Assembly (NCBI GenBank): GCA_902470905.1
Contig: CABRIC010000070.1
Span: 1-8,125 of the forward strand
From: an uncultured Collinsella sp.
GTDB lineage: Bacteria; Actinomycetota; Coriobacteriia; Coriobacteriales; Coriobacteriaceae
Length of the DNA stretch: 8,125 bases
Direction: 5' to 3'
A program made the position numbers and the translations under genes. The notes beneath the pieces were generated by a model that made no database searches, was not told where the DNA came from, and saw only the letters and a program-made list of their open reading frames with translations. This document shows, one piece after another, positions 1 through 5,930 of this stretch. Position 1 is the stretch's first letter, and each line of letters starts with the position of its first letter.

Positions 1-47
1 CTACACAAGGAGTATCGTCGGCAGCGTCAGATGTGTATAAGAGACAG
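1..47 (+). other. Untrimmed Nextera i5 adapter with Tn5 mosaic end (library artefact)
   Basis: This is sequencing-library DNA, not genome. Bases 1-6 match the end of the Illumina P5 oligo. Bases 7-14 (AAGGAGTA) match the i5 index I know as S507. Bases 15-28 are the Nextera read-1 tail. Bases 29-47 are the 19-bp Tn5 mosaic end AGATGTGTATAAGAGACAG. Genomic sequence starts at about 48. Reading frames that cross this junction gain false residues, for example the well-known artefact N-terminus MYKRQ on the plus strand and C-terminus LSLIHI on the minus strand. Confidence 0.98.
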
Positions 48-257
48 GGGGTGGGTGTTATAGAACTCCAGGTGGCGCTTAAGAGCGGCAATCTGGTCAT
101 CCTTGCTGGTGTAGAGCTTCTTGATCGCAGGGATCATTGCGAAGCACCAGCCGCCGTTCTGCATACGCTCGTAGTTCCACGAGCCCTGAAGGAACTGATG
201 ACGGAAGCAAACCTTCTTGCGGTCAGCCTTGGTGAGCTGAATCTTGTTCTCTGCCAT
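48..257 (-). CDS. manZ: PTS mannose/fructose/sorbose-family IID component, N-terminal fragment cut by contig end
   Basis: This is the first 70 codons of the membrane IID subunit of a mannose-family phosphotransferase system, which forms the sugar channel together with IIC. What is visible is the characteristic N-terminus: a basic start (MAENKIQLTKADRKKV) followed by FRHQFLQGSWNYERMQNGGW, a stretch typical of IID proteins. Full-length family members are about 270-300 residues, so roughly three quarters is missing beyond the left contig edge. I place the start at the ATG at 257. A GTG three codons upstream (266) is in frame, but the AGGAGGGGAG ribosome site at about 266-276 (minus) is better spaced for the ATG. 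The gene follows the IIC stop by 16 bases, so it is the third gene of the PTS operon. The symbol reflects subunit type; the sugar is unknown. Confidence 0.93.
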
Positions 258-273
258 ATGTATCACTCCCCTC

Positions 274-1092
274 CTACTCGTAATCGTTCAGAATATCGCC
301 GAGCGGGTCACCGGAGCCACCGCCCATGCCGCCACCCTGCTTGGCCAGATCCTTAAGGCCAAGGTAGATGAGGGCAAGGGAGATGCCGATGAGGCCAAGG
401 GCGATCAGCGTGAGCTGAGGGATGGCAGCAAGGACAAAGCCGAGGATGAAGAACGGCCAGGTCTCCTTGGTGGCCATCATGTTGATGACCATGGCGTAAC
501 CGACGGAAGCGACCATGCCGCCGCCGACAGCCATGCCGCCGGACAGCCAGTCGGGCATAGCGTTAAGCGCGTTGGTAACAGCCTCGGCCGGGATGATGCA
601 CAGAAGTACTGCCGGGATGGCGATACGAAGGCCCTGCATAAGGATGGCAATGTACTGCCAACGCTCGATGCCGGCGAAGTCGCCCTTCTCGGCGCAACCG
701 TCCATGGCGTGAGCGATAGCGGTAGCCAGGGTACGGCAGATCATGGTCAGGAACAGACCAGCGACCGACAGCGGGACAGCGACGGCGATAGCGGCGGTAA
801 CGGCCTTCGACGGATCGGTAGCGCCGCCGTTGAGGGCGAGCACCATGATGATCGAAGAGGCGACCGAGGCCAGAGCGGCGTCAGGCGCGACGGCGGCGCC
901 GACGTTAGCCCAGCCAAGGGCCATCATCTGGAGCGAACCGCCCAGGAGGATGCCCTCCTGAAGGTGACCGGTTACGAGACCGATAAGCGTGCATGCCACG
1001 AGCGGCTGATGGAACTGGAACTCATCCAGAATGCCTTCCATACCGGCAAGCAACGCGACAATCGCAACAAGCAGAATAGTGATTGCAGACAT
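274..1092 (-). CDS. manY: PTS mannose/fructose/sorbose-family IIC component
   Basis: A 272-residue integral membrane permease subunit of the mannose-class PTS. It helps form the sugar-translocating channel with IID while IIAB supplies the phosphate. Hydrophobic helices begin at residue 2 (ITILLVAIVALLAG) and recur at about 31-42, 76-88, 97-118, 146-169, 186-206 and 213-246. The family signature is clear in residues 18-75: GMEGILDEFQFHQPLV, then TGHLQEGILLGGSLQMMALG and NVGAAVAPDAALASV. The C-terminus (about 251-272) is a Gly-rich cytoplasmic tail ending GDPLGDILNDYE, a form also seen in other IIC proteins of this class. The ATG at 1092 has AAGGAGG nine bases upstream. The gene begins 18 bases after the IIAB stop and is followed 16 bases later by IID, so co-transcription is near certain. 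Length is normal for the family. Confidence 0.96.
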   Translation of the reverse strand: MSAITILLVAIVALLAGMEGILDEFQFHQPLVACTLIGLVTGHLQEGILLGGSLQMMALGWANVGAAVAPDAALASVASSIIMVLALNGGATDPSKAVTAAIAVAVPLSVAGLFLTMICRTLATAIAHAMDGCAEKGDFAGIERWQYIAILMQGLRIAIPAVLLCIIPAEAVTNALNAMPDWLSGGMAVGGGMVASVGYAMVINMMATKETWPFFILGFVLAAIPQLTLIALGLIGISLALIYLGLKDLAKQGGGMGGGSGDPLGDILNDYE

Positions 1093-1110
1093 GTATCGGA
1101 CCCTCCTTTA

Positions 1111-2100
1111 CTATGCTTGAGCGGCCAGTTCGGCCTTAGCTTTCTTCAACATGGCGTCGAGATCCTCGGAGGAATCCGAAGGAACCTTGCGGACCTCGAA
1201 CTTGACGCCCTTGGCCTTGAGAGCCTCGAGAGTCTTGACGTCGTCATCGCCCATAGCGACGGCGTTGGTGACGACGACCTTGCCCTTGGAGTGAGCCATG
1301 GAACCGATGTTGACTTCCTTGATGTCGACGCCGGCCTCGATGGCCTTGAGCAGATCCTGCGGGTTCTCAAAGAGCAGCATGGCCTTGGTGTCACCAAAGC
1401 GCGTGTCCTTGACGACCTCGGCCATCTTCTTGATGGGCACGACGTTGGCATGGACTCCCGGAGGGGCAGCCTGCTCGATCATGGTCTTGCGGAGCTCGTC
1501 GTGAGCAACGCCGTCGGAAACCACGATGATGCGGTTGGGGTTGATCTGCTTGGTCCACGTGGTGGCCACCTGACCATGCAGCAGACGGGTGTCGATACGG
1601 ACGTGGGCAATCTTGATGTGCCCGTCGCCGATGACCGTTCCCGGAGGGATGGCGCCTGCAGGAGCAGCGGCGGCCGCAGCCGGCTTCTTCTCCTCGGGCT
1701 CCAGAGACTCGGGCTTGACGCGCACGCCAGCCTTAGCCTCAGTCACGAGATGTTTTGCGATCGCATGTGCAGTGTTCTTTGCGTCAAAGCGCTGCGAATA
1801 TGCCTCGATGAGCATAGGCAGGTTGACACCGGTGACGATAGCCCAGGAATCGTGGCCCTCGATGAGCCCGCTGATCTGGTTGAACGGCGTGCCGCCCCAC
1901 AGATCAACGAGGAAGAGCACCTGCTCCTGGTCTTCGAAGGAAGCGATTGCTTCCTCGACCTTGGCACGGAAGTCGTCGGGGCCCATGCTCGGCTCGAGCG
2001 AGACCACGGCAACAGACGGCTGATCGCCAAAGACCATCGAGCCCGTCTGCTTGATTCCAGCTGCCAAGTCCCCGTGGCTAGCAAGAACAATACTTACCAT
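1111..2100 (-). CDS. manX: PTS mannose/fructose/sorbose-family fused IIAB component
   Basis: A 329-residue cytoplasmic phosphotransfer protein. Phosphate passes from HPr to a histidine in the IIA domain, then to a histidine in the IIB domain, then to the incoming sugar at the IIC/IID channel. The IIA domain spans about residues 1-125, with the active-site His9 in VLASHGDLA and the family motif DLWGGTPFNQ (about 66-75). A flexible linker rich in Glu, Pro and Ala covers about 128-155. The IIB domain follows with RIDTRLLHGQVATTW, in which His175 is the phosphorylation site. I start it at the ATG at 2100 because AAAGGAGG (2108-2115) lies seven bases upstream; a GTG at 2103 would be too close. It is the first gene of the operon. 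A mannose, glucose, fructose or amino-sugar substrate is possible; the sequence does not decide. The fused IIAB-IIC-IID layout is the ManXYZ arrangement. Confidence 0.97.
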   Translation of the reverse strand: MVSIVLASHGDLAAGIKQTGSMVFGDQPSVAVVSLEPSMGPDDFRAKVEEAIASFEDQEQVLFLVDLWGGTPFNQISGLIEGHDSWAIVTGVNLPMLIEAYSQRFDAKNTAHAIAKHLVTEAKAGVRVKPESLEPEEKKPAAAAAAPAGAIPPGTVIGDGHIKIAHVRIDTRLLHGQVATTWTKQINPNRIIVVSDGVAHDELRKTMIEQAAPPGVHANVVPIKKMAEVVKDTRFGDTKAMLLFENPQDLLKAIEAGVDIKEVNIGSMAHSKGKVVVTNAVAMGDDDVKTLEALKAKGVKFEVRKVPSDSSEDLDAMLKKAKAELAAQA

Positions 2101-2108
2101 CACATAAC

Positions 2109-2149
2109 CTCCTTTTTGTCTACGTATTTCCTACACGACATGAAAGGAG
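2109..2149 (-). promoter_or_regulatory. Leader hairpin that sequesters the PTS IIAB ribosome binding site
   Basis: On the minus strand the leader RNA can fold on itself. CTCCTTT (2149-2143) is an exact complement of AAAGGAG (2115-2109), the core of the IIAB Shine-Dalgarno. Inside that stem, TGTC (2140-2137) pairs with GACA (2120-2117). Inside that, GTGTA (2136-2132) pairs with TACGT (2126-2122) with two G-U pairs, leaving a five-base GGAAA loop. The whole 41-nt element is one nearly continuous hairpin that hides the ribosome site. It would start about 15 bases after the predicted transcription start. The pairing is visible; translational control is inferred. Confidence 0.55.
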
Positions 2150-2170
2150 TATACCTGTTTGGATTGTGGA

Positions 2171-2176
2171 ATTATA
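2171..2176 (-). promoter_or_regulatory. Candidate -10 element of the PTS operon promoter
   Basis: Minus-strand TATAAT is an exact match to the bacterial -10 consensus and lies about 70 bases before the IIAB ATG, giving a predicted start near 2164. There is no good -35: the hexamer 17 bases upstream reads ATCCAA. A perfect palindrome GTTTAAAC (2205-2212) falls at about -41 to -48, where an activator overlapping the -35 would bind. An activator-dependent promoter is therefore plausible but unproven. Confidence 0.45.
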
Positions 2177-2279
2177 GCTAAATTCGCAAAAGGTTGGATT
2201 ATTTGTTTAAACGTCTAAGTTTGTTACAAATTGATTACGTTACTGCTTTTTGACTCATTACACGACAAGGCGTCGCTCA

Positions 2280-2388
2280 TCAAGCCATGCATTTTACAGA
2301 TACAAGCAGGCTGTTCATTAATATCGATTTTAGGCAAGCGCGAATGCGCTTGTACTGCCGCTATTTTGTTTAAACAGACATGGCTTGA
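2280..2388. repeat. Spaced 10-bp inverted repeat enclosing a short palindrome
   Basis: TCAAGCCATG at 2280-2289 and CATGGCTTGA at 2379-2388 are exact reverse complements, 89 bases apart. Inside lies CAAGCGC-GAAT-GCGCTTG (2335-2352), a 7-bp stem with a four-base loop. TACAAGC (2301-2307) could instead pair with GCTTGTA (2348-2354), so two folds compete. This could be a pair of oppositely oriented protein sites upstream of the PTS promoter or a small structured RNA. No clear promoter for an RNA is seen. Confidence 0.5.
2335..2352. repeat. Short perfect hairpin / operator-like palindrome
   Basis: CAAGCGC, four-base loop GAAT, GCGCTTG: a perfect 7-bp stem. On the plus strand T-rich sequence follows only after about ten bases, and on the minus strand there is no T-tract, so it is a poor terminator in either direction. 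It may be an operator or part of a larger fold (2280-2388). Confidence 0.45.
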
Positions 2389-2427
2389 CTATTTGCACGA
2401 CTTATGCTCAACAAAACCACTCAAAAT

Positions 2428-2494
2428 AGTTGCGGTGGAATAGTTCTTGTTTAAGAGCCAGAAGGCTGGATTTAGGAACTATTTCACCGCAACT
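2428..2494 (-). terminator. 67-nt palindrome after hypA, possible terminator or dispersed palindromic repeat
   Basis: Arms 2428-2446 and 2476-2494 are 19 bases each and match at 18 positions; the one exception is 2438/2484, a G-U pair in plus-strand RNA and an A-C mismatch in minus-strand RNA. The 29-base loop contains its own small hairpin (AGCC/GGCT, 2456-2467). It begins 11 bases past the hypA stop. After the stem on the minus strand comes ATTTT, a modest U-run, so it could terminate the oxidoreductase-hypA message. Its length and near-perfect symmetry also fit a dispersed palindromic element. Confidence 0.6.
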
Positions 2495-2505
2495 TATAGG
2501 GAATC

Positions 2506-2934
2506 CTAGACGATGTGGAGGGGGTTGGCGGCGTCGACGGCGTCGGGGGCGTCGGAGAGGCCGTCAGGAGCGGCGTCTGCCGGATCCTCGTCGGGGGTCT
2601 CGATCTGCTTGATCATGACCTCTTGGCCCTGCAGCAGGTATGTCTCGCCGCTACCGCAATGGGGGCAGGTCTTGCCATGCTCGACCGTCGCGTAGTCGCG
2701 GCCGCATACCTCGCAATGCGTCACGGCCTCGACGGGCTCCACAATAAGCTCCGCGCCCTGCGCGATAGGCTTTTTATCTGCAGCCCAGCGCCAAGCGTCG
2801 AGCAGCAAGTCGGGAACGACGCCCGAGACCTCGCCCAACAGCAACGTCACGCTCGAAACGCGACTCACGCCATTGGCGCGCGCCACGTTCTCAACATCGC
2901 GAATGATGTGGTAAACGATCCCCAATTCATGCAC
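2506..2934 (-). CDS. hypA: Hydrogenase/nickel maturation metallochaperone HypA
   Basis: A 142-residue HypA protein, which binds nickel and hands it on during assembly of [NiFe]-hydrogenase (in some bacteria also urease). The N-terminal Met-His-Glu that forms the nickel site in this family is present (MHELGIVYHIIRDVE), followed by the zinc domain with Cys74, Cys77, Cys90 and Cys93 as two CxxC pairs. Because the start residue and His2 are part of the metal site, the start must be the GTG at 2934; no in-frame ATG would preserve it. The ribosome site is weak (GGAAG, five bases upstream). The gene follows the oxidoreductase stop by 30 bases and looks like the second gene of that operon. No hypB or other hyp gene follows: a palindrome and then the PTS operon come next. 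Odd: residues 113-142 form an acidic Asp/Ala/Pro tail beyond the usual 110-120 residues. Confidence 0.95.
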   Translation of the reverse strand: MHELGIVYHIIRDVENVARANGVSRVSSVTLLLGEVSGVVPDLLLDAWRWAADKKPIAQGAELIVEPVEAVTHCEVCGRDYATVEHGKTCPHCGSGETYLLQGQEVMIKQIETPDEDPADAAPDGLSDAPDAVDAANPLHIV

Positions 2935-2964
2935 TTTTTCTTCCGCCGTTCCCGTTATGGCTAC

Positions 2965-5742
2965 TTACTTGCGACCAAATTTGATCTTGATGGCGCGCTT
3001 TAAAGCGTACTTACCCAGACTGGGGAGCTTTTGCTCGTATTTGACCATCGTGGAGCACTCGGGGCGGTCGCGATCCAGATGGATGGCGTCGAACGCGCAC
3101 TTGGTGGTGCACAGGCCGCAGCCGATGCACTTGTTGGGGTCGACGATCGAGGCACCGCAACCCAAGCAGCGGGCGGTCTCGGCGCGCACCTGCTCTTCGG
3201 TAAAGGTCTCGACGTACTCGCTAAACGGCGCGGCCTTCTCGCGCTCGCGGTCCACGTGGGCAACCTCGCGGTTCGCGTTGTCGTAGCTCTCGATCACGAC
3301 ATCGTCGCGGTCGAGCGCGGTGTAGCGGCGCTGGTTGCGGCCGATGGTGAGCGTGGAGCCCGGCTGCACAAAGCGATGGATGGACACGGCGGCCTCGTGG
3401 CCGGCGGCGATGGCATCGATGGCAAAGCTCGGACCGGTGTAGACGTCGCCTCCCACAAAGATGTCGGGCTCAGCGGTCTGATAGGTCTGGGGATCGGCAA
3501 GGGCGCCCTGGCCGCGGCCAAGCTCCACCTTGGAGCCAGCCAGCAGGTCGCCCCACACAATGGACTGGCCAATCGACATGACGACGCGGTCGGCATCGAC
3601 ACGGCGCAGATCGTTCTCGTCGTACTCGGGCGCAAAACGGCCCTCGTCGTCAAAGACACGCGTGCAGCGCTTGAAGGTGATACCGCACACACGGCCGGTC
3701 TCGTCCAGATGGACCTCCTTGGGGCCCCAGCCGCAGCTGATGTGCGCGCCGTCCTCGATGGCCTCGCGACGCTCCTCCTCGCTCGCGGGCATCTGGGCCT
3801 CGCTCTCCAGGCAAAACATCTCAACGTGCTCGGAGCCCAGGCGGCAGGCGTTGCGGGCCACGTCGATGGCCACGTTGCCGCCGCCCACCACGATGGTGCG
3901 GCCGGGCAACGCGTCGATCTTGCCACTGTTGACCTCGCGCAAGAAGTCGACGGCTACGGTCACGTCCTCGGCATCCTCGCCCGGAATACCGGCAAGGCGG
4001 CCACCCTGGCAGCCAATAGCCACGTAGAAGGCCTTAAAGCCCTGCTCGCGCAGCTCGTCGAGCGTCACATCGCGACCGACCTCCACGCCATAGCGGAACT
4101 CGGCGCCCATCAGGCGAATGATCTCGACCTCGGCCTCGATAACGTCCTTCTCCAGCTTAAAGCTGGGAATACCGTAGGTGAGCATGCCGCCCGGACGCTC
4201 GTTCTTCTCGAATACGACGGGCTTGTAGCCCTTCTCGGCCAGGTAGAAAGCGCAGGACAGGCCGGCCGGACCGGCACCGATGATGGCGATCTTCTGGTCG
4301 AAGCCGCCGGCACGCGTCGGGGTCACCACAGGTGGGACATAGCGGGTCGAGGCGTCCAGATCGCGCTGGGCGATGAACTTCTTGACCTCGTCGATGGCCA
4401 CGGCGGCGTCCACACGGCCGCGGGTGCAGGCATCCTCACAGCGGCGGTTGCACACGCGGCCGCAGATAGCGGGCAGCGGGTTCTCGCGCTTGATGAGCGC
4501 CAGCGCCTCGTCATAGCGACCCCGAGCCGCGAGCTTCAAATAGCCCTGAACGGCGACATGCGCGGGGCAGGCCATCTTGCAGGGAGCGGTGCCGGACTCA
4601 TGCGTCTCTATGCGGTTGTCGTTGCGGTAGTTGGGCAACCACTTGGTGTGGTCCCACTTGGTGGCATCGGGCAGCTCCTGGCGCGGATACTCGGGCACCT
4701 GTCCGCCGGCCTTTTTGCTGCAGAGCTTCTGGCCCAGCTTAGCGGCACCGGCCGGGCACACCTCAACGCAGCGACCGCAGGCCACGCACTTGTCCTTTTC
4801 GACCTTGGCGACATAGGCCGAGCGCGACAGGTTGGGCGTGTTGAACAGCTGCGAGGTGCGCAGGGCATAGCACACGTTGACGTTGCAGTTGCAGATGGCG
4901 AAGATCTTGTTCTCGCCGTCGATGTTGGTGATCTGGTGCACAAAGCCGTTGTCCTCGGCCTGGCGCAGGATGTCGTAGACCTCGTCGCGGGTCACGTAAT
5001 GGCCACGATCGGTCTCGACCACGTAGTCGGCCATATCGCCCACGGCGATGCACCAATCGGCCGGGTCGTCGGCACAGCCCTCACCCATCACGCGACGGCT
5101 CGCGCGGCAGCTGCAGGTGCTGGCGGCATACTTACCCTCGTATTTGTCGAGCCAATGCTCGATATGCTCAATCGGCACCGAGGTGCTCGCGGCGTCAATG
5201 GCCTTCTCGACCGGAATGACGTGCATGCCGATACCGGCGCCTCCGGGCGGCACCATCGGCGTGGCCTTGGACAGCGGTCCCTTGGACGCCTGCTCAAAGA
5301 ACTTGGCGTAGACCGGATGCTCCTCGAGCTGGCCCACGCGCATGTTGAGGAACTCGGCGGAACCCGGCACCAGCATGGGCAGGACCCACTGCTTGGCGCG
5401 CTCGGGATTTTCCCAGTTGTACTCGAGCAGACCCGTGTAGCTCATGTCGTCGAGCATCTTCTCGATATCGGCCTCGGACATGCCGGTGAGCTTGACCATC
5501 TCGGGCAGCGTGTAGGGACGGCGCATCTTCATCTTGCAGAGCACTTCGGCCTGCTCGTCGGTTGCGGCCTCGGCAAACGACCAGTACTCGTAGCCCAGCA
5601 GCTCGTCGCGGTGCAACAGACGGTTGGTGCAGTGCTCGCACAGTTTGACGATGGCCTCACGCGGATGCTCCGGCAGCGGCGGTACGAACTCCGAGCCGAT
5701 GTCGGGCTCGGTGTAGCTAATTCCCGGTCCGTTGAGAATCAT
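2965..5742 (-). CDS. Multi-cluster Fe-S, FAD and NAD(P)-binding oxidoreductase (GltD/NfnB-like core)
   Basis: A 925-residue soluble electron-transfer flavoprotein. Residues 1-310 are Cys-rich and atypical: CEHC at 35-38, CSCR at 210-213 with Cys223 and Cys231, and CNCN at 284-287 with Cys291. A ferredoxin motif follows (Cys319, 322, 325, 329). Residues 388-439 hold the six-Cys bis-cluster domain that precedes the GltD (glutamate synthase small subunit) fold: Cys388, 392, 427, 431, 435, 439. The FAD site is GAGPAG at 489-494, the NAD(P) site GGGNVAID at 620-627, and the second FAD-contact region FVGGDVYTGPSFAIDAI at 762-778. The C-terminus has CLGC (859-862) and a ferredoxin motif (Cys872, 875, 878, 882). 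I start at the ATG at 5742 (AAGGGA six bases upstream); the frame is open to 5841, but that would run into the operator region. Probably moves electrons between NAD(P)H and ferredoxin or a partner protein; the true substrate is unknown. hypA follows in the same operon. Confidence 0.93.
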   Translation of the reverse strand: MILNGPGISYTEPDIGSEFVPPLPEHPREAIVKLCEHCTNRLLHRDELLGYEYWSFAEAATDEQAEVLCKMKMRRPYTLPEMVKLTGMSEADIEKMLDDMSYTGLLEYNWENPERAKQWVLPMLVPGSAEFLNMRVGQLEEHPVYAKFFEQASKGPLSKATPMVPPGGAGIGMHVIPVEKAIDAASTSVPIEHIEHWLDKYEGKYAASTCSCRASRRVMGEGCADDPADWCIAVGDMADYVVETDRGHYVTRDEVYDILRQAEDNGFVHQITNIDGENKIFAICNCNVNVCYALRTSQLFNTPNLSRSAYVAKVEKDKCVACGRCVEVCPAGAAKLGQKLCSKKAGGQVPEYPRQELPDATKWDHTKWLPNYRNDNRIETHESGTAPCKMACPAHVAVQGYLKLAARGRYDEALALIKRENPLPAICGRVCNRRCEDACTRGRVDAAVAIDEVKKFIAQRDLDASTRYVPPVVTPTRAGGFDQKIAIIGAGPAGLSCAFYLAEKGYKPVVFEKNERPGGMLTYGIPSFKLEKDVIEAEVEIIRLMGAEFRYGVEVGRDVTLDELREQGFKAFYVAIGCQGGRLAGIPGEDAEDVTVAVDFLREVNSGKIDALPGRTIVVGGGNVAIDVARNACRLGSEHVEMFCLESEAQMPASEEERREAIEDGAHISCGWGPKEVHLDETGRVCGITFKRCTRVFDDEGRFAPEYDENDLRRVDADRVVMSIGQSIVWGDLLAGSKVELGRGQGALADPQTYQTAEPDIFVGGDVYTGPSFAIDAIAAGHEAAVSIHRFVQPGSTLTIGRNQRRYTALDRDDVVIESYDNANREVAHVDREREKAAPFSEYVETFTEEQVRAETARCLGCGASIVDPNKCIGCGLCTTKCAFDAIHLDRDRPECSTMVKYEQKLPSLGKYALKRAIKIKFGRK

Positions 5743-5834
5743 GGTTGTCCCTTCTCTTGCCACAGCCCAGCGAGACCGCGGCACCCCTCTTTTTTGCAGG
5801 CCGGGCATGCCCCCATGCCGTTCACCCGCCATTG

Positions 5835-5849
5835 TTGACATTGTGTCAA
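5835..5849. promoter_or_regulatory. Operator-like palindrome 1 (TTGACA-TTG-TGTCAA)
   Basis: A perfect 6-3-6 palindrome in the divergent region. It shares its half-site (TTGACR) with the palindrome centred 23 bp away. It probably binds the TetR-family regulator encoded next door, since regulators of this family usually bind palindromes of about this size in their own divergent promoter. The left half also looks like a -35 hexamer. Confidence 0.65.
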
Positions 5850-5857
5850 AAATAGTA

Positions 5858-5872
5858 TTGACGAACCGTCAA
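5858..5872. promoter_or_regulatory. Operator-like palindrome 2 (TTGACG-AAC-CGTCAA)
   Basis: A perfect 6-3-6 palindrome, centre-to-centre 23 bp from palindrome 1, with nearly the same half-sites. 23 bp is about two helical turns, so two dimers could bind the same DNA face. It overlaps plausible promoter positions in both directions, so binding should repress both operons. Confidence 0.68.
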
Positions 5873-5882
5873 CAATATTCAA

Positions 5883-5903
5883 GACTGTTAGGCGAACGGT
5901 CAG
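5883..5903. promoter_or_regulatory. Degenerate third operator-like site
   Basis: The 15 bases at 5889-5903 (TAGGCGAACGGTCAG) match palindrome 2 at 11 of 15 positions, keeping the GCGAAC and GGTCA parts. Independently, GACTGTT (5883-5889) and AACGGTC (5895-5901) form an imperfect inverted repeat (6 of 7). It lies just upstream of the tetR ribosome site and could tune autoregulation. It is weaker evidence than the other two sites. Confidence 0.4.
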
Positions 5904-5930
5904 GCAAAAGAGGATGAAAGGCGGCAAAAC

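Larger units (their letters stand above)
2101..2505. other. 405-base intergenic region without a convincing gene, rich in inverted repeats
   Basis: This AT-rich stretch separates the PTS operon from hypA. It holds the PTS leader hairpin (2109-2149) and candidate -10 (2171-2176). It also has two copies of TTTGTTTAAAC (2202-2212 and 2365-2375), a 10-bp inverted repeat with arms 2280-2289 and 2379-2388, a 7-bp-arm hairpin at 2335-2352, and a large palindrome at 2428-2494. The only open frame of any size (plus strand, 2231-2443, 70 codons) has no recognisable domain, no fitting ribosome site and an unprotein-like make-up, so I do not call it. Confidence 0.8.
5743..5930. promoter_or_regulatory. 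Divergent control region between oxidoreductase-hypA and the TetR operon
   Basis: 188 non-coding bases between two divergent starts (ATG at 5742 minus, ATG at 5931 plus). The centre is AT-rich and carries the palindromes annotated separately. A minus-strand hexamer TACTAT (5852-5857), lying between the first two palindromes, is a possible -10 for the oxidoreductase, with TTGAAT 19 bases upstream as a poor -35. No convincing -10 is seen for the plus strand. The oxidoreductase leader also contains a perfect GGCATG-N4-CATGCC hairpin (5804-5819). Confidence 0.7.

Noticed and set aside
33..356. Plus-strand frame starting MYKRQ at the left edge
   Set aside because: Its first codons are adapter, and the rest is antisense to the IID and IIC genes.
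244..2181. Long plus-strand open frame of 645 codons opposite the PTS genes
   Set aside because: It is antisense to IIC and IIAB, which have clear family motifs and ribosome sites. Its translation is rich in Asp, Gly, His, Arg and shows no domain; GC-rich codon bias leaves such mirror frames open.
2231..2443. Plus-strand 70-codon frame in the intergenic region
   Set aside because: No fitting ribosome site, no recognisable domain, overlaps several inverted repeats, and is isolated from any plus-strand operon.
3031..5838. Plus-strand open frame of 935 codons opposite the oxidoreductase
   Set aside because: Mirror of a real gene with FAD, NAD(P) and Cys motifs. The translation is a low-complexity Ala/Gly/Leu/Val/His mix without motifs, and it runs into the operator region.
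5743..5841. Upstream extension of the oxidoreductase by 33 codons to 5841
   Set aside because: The extension has no ribosome site, would overlap the first operator palindrome, and its residues are unlike the family start. The ATG at 5742 has AAGGGA at good spacing.
5858..5886. Promoter for tetR using TTGACG as -35
   Set aside because: Hexamers 16 to 18 bases downstream (such as AAGACT) are poor -10 matches; the TTGACG is better explained as part of the operator palindrome.
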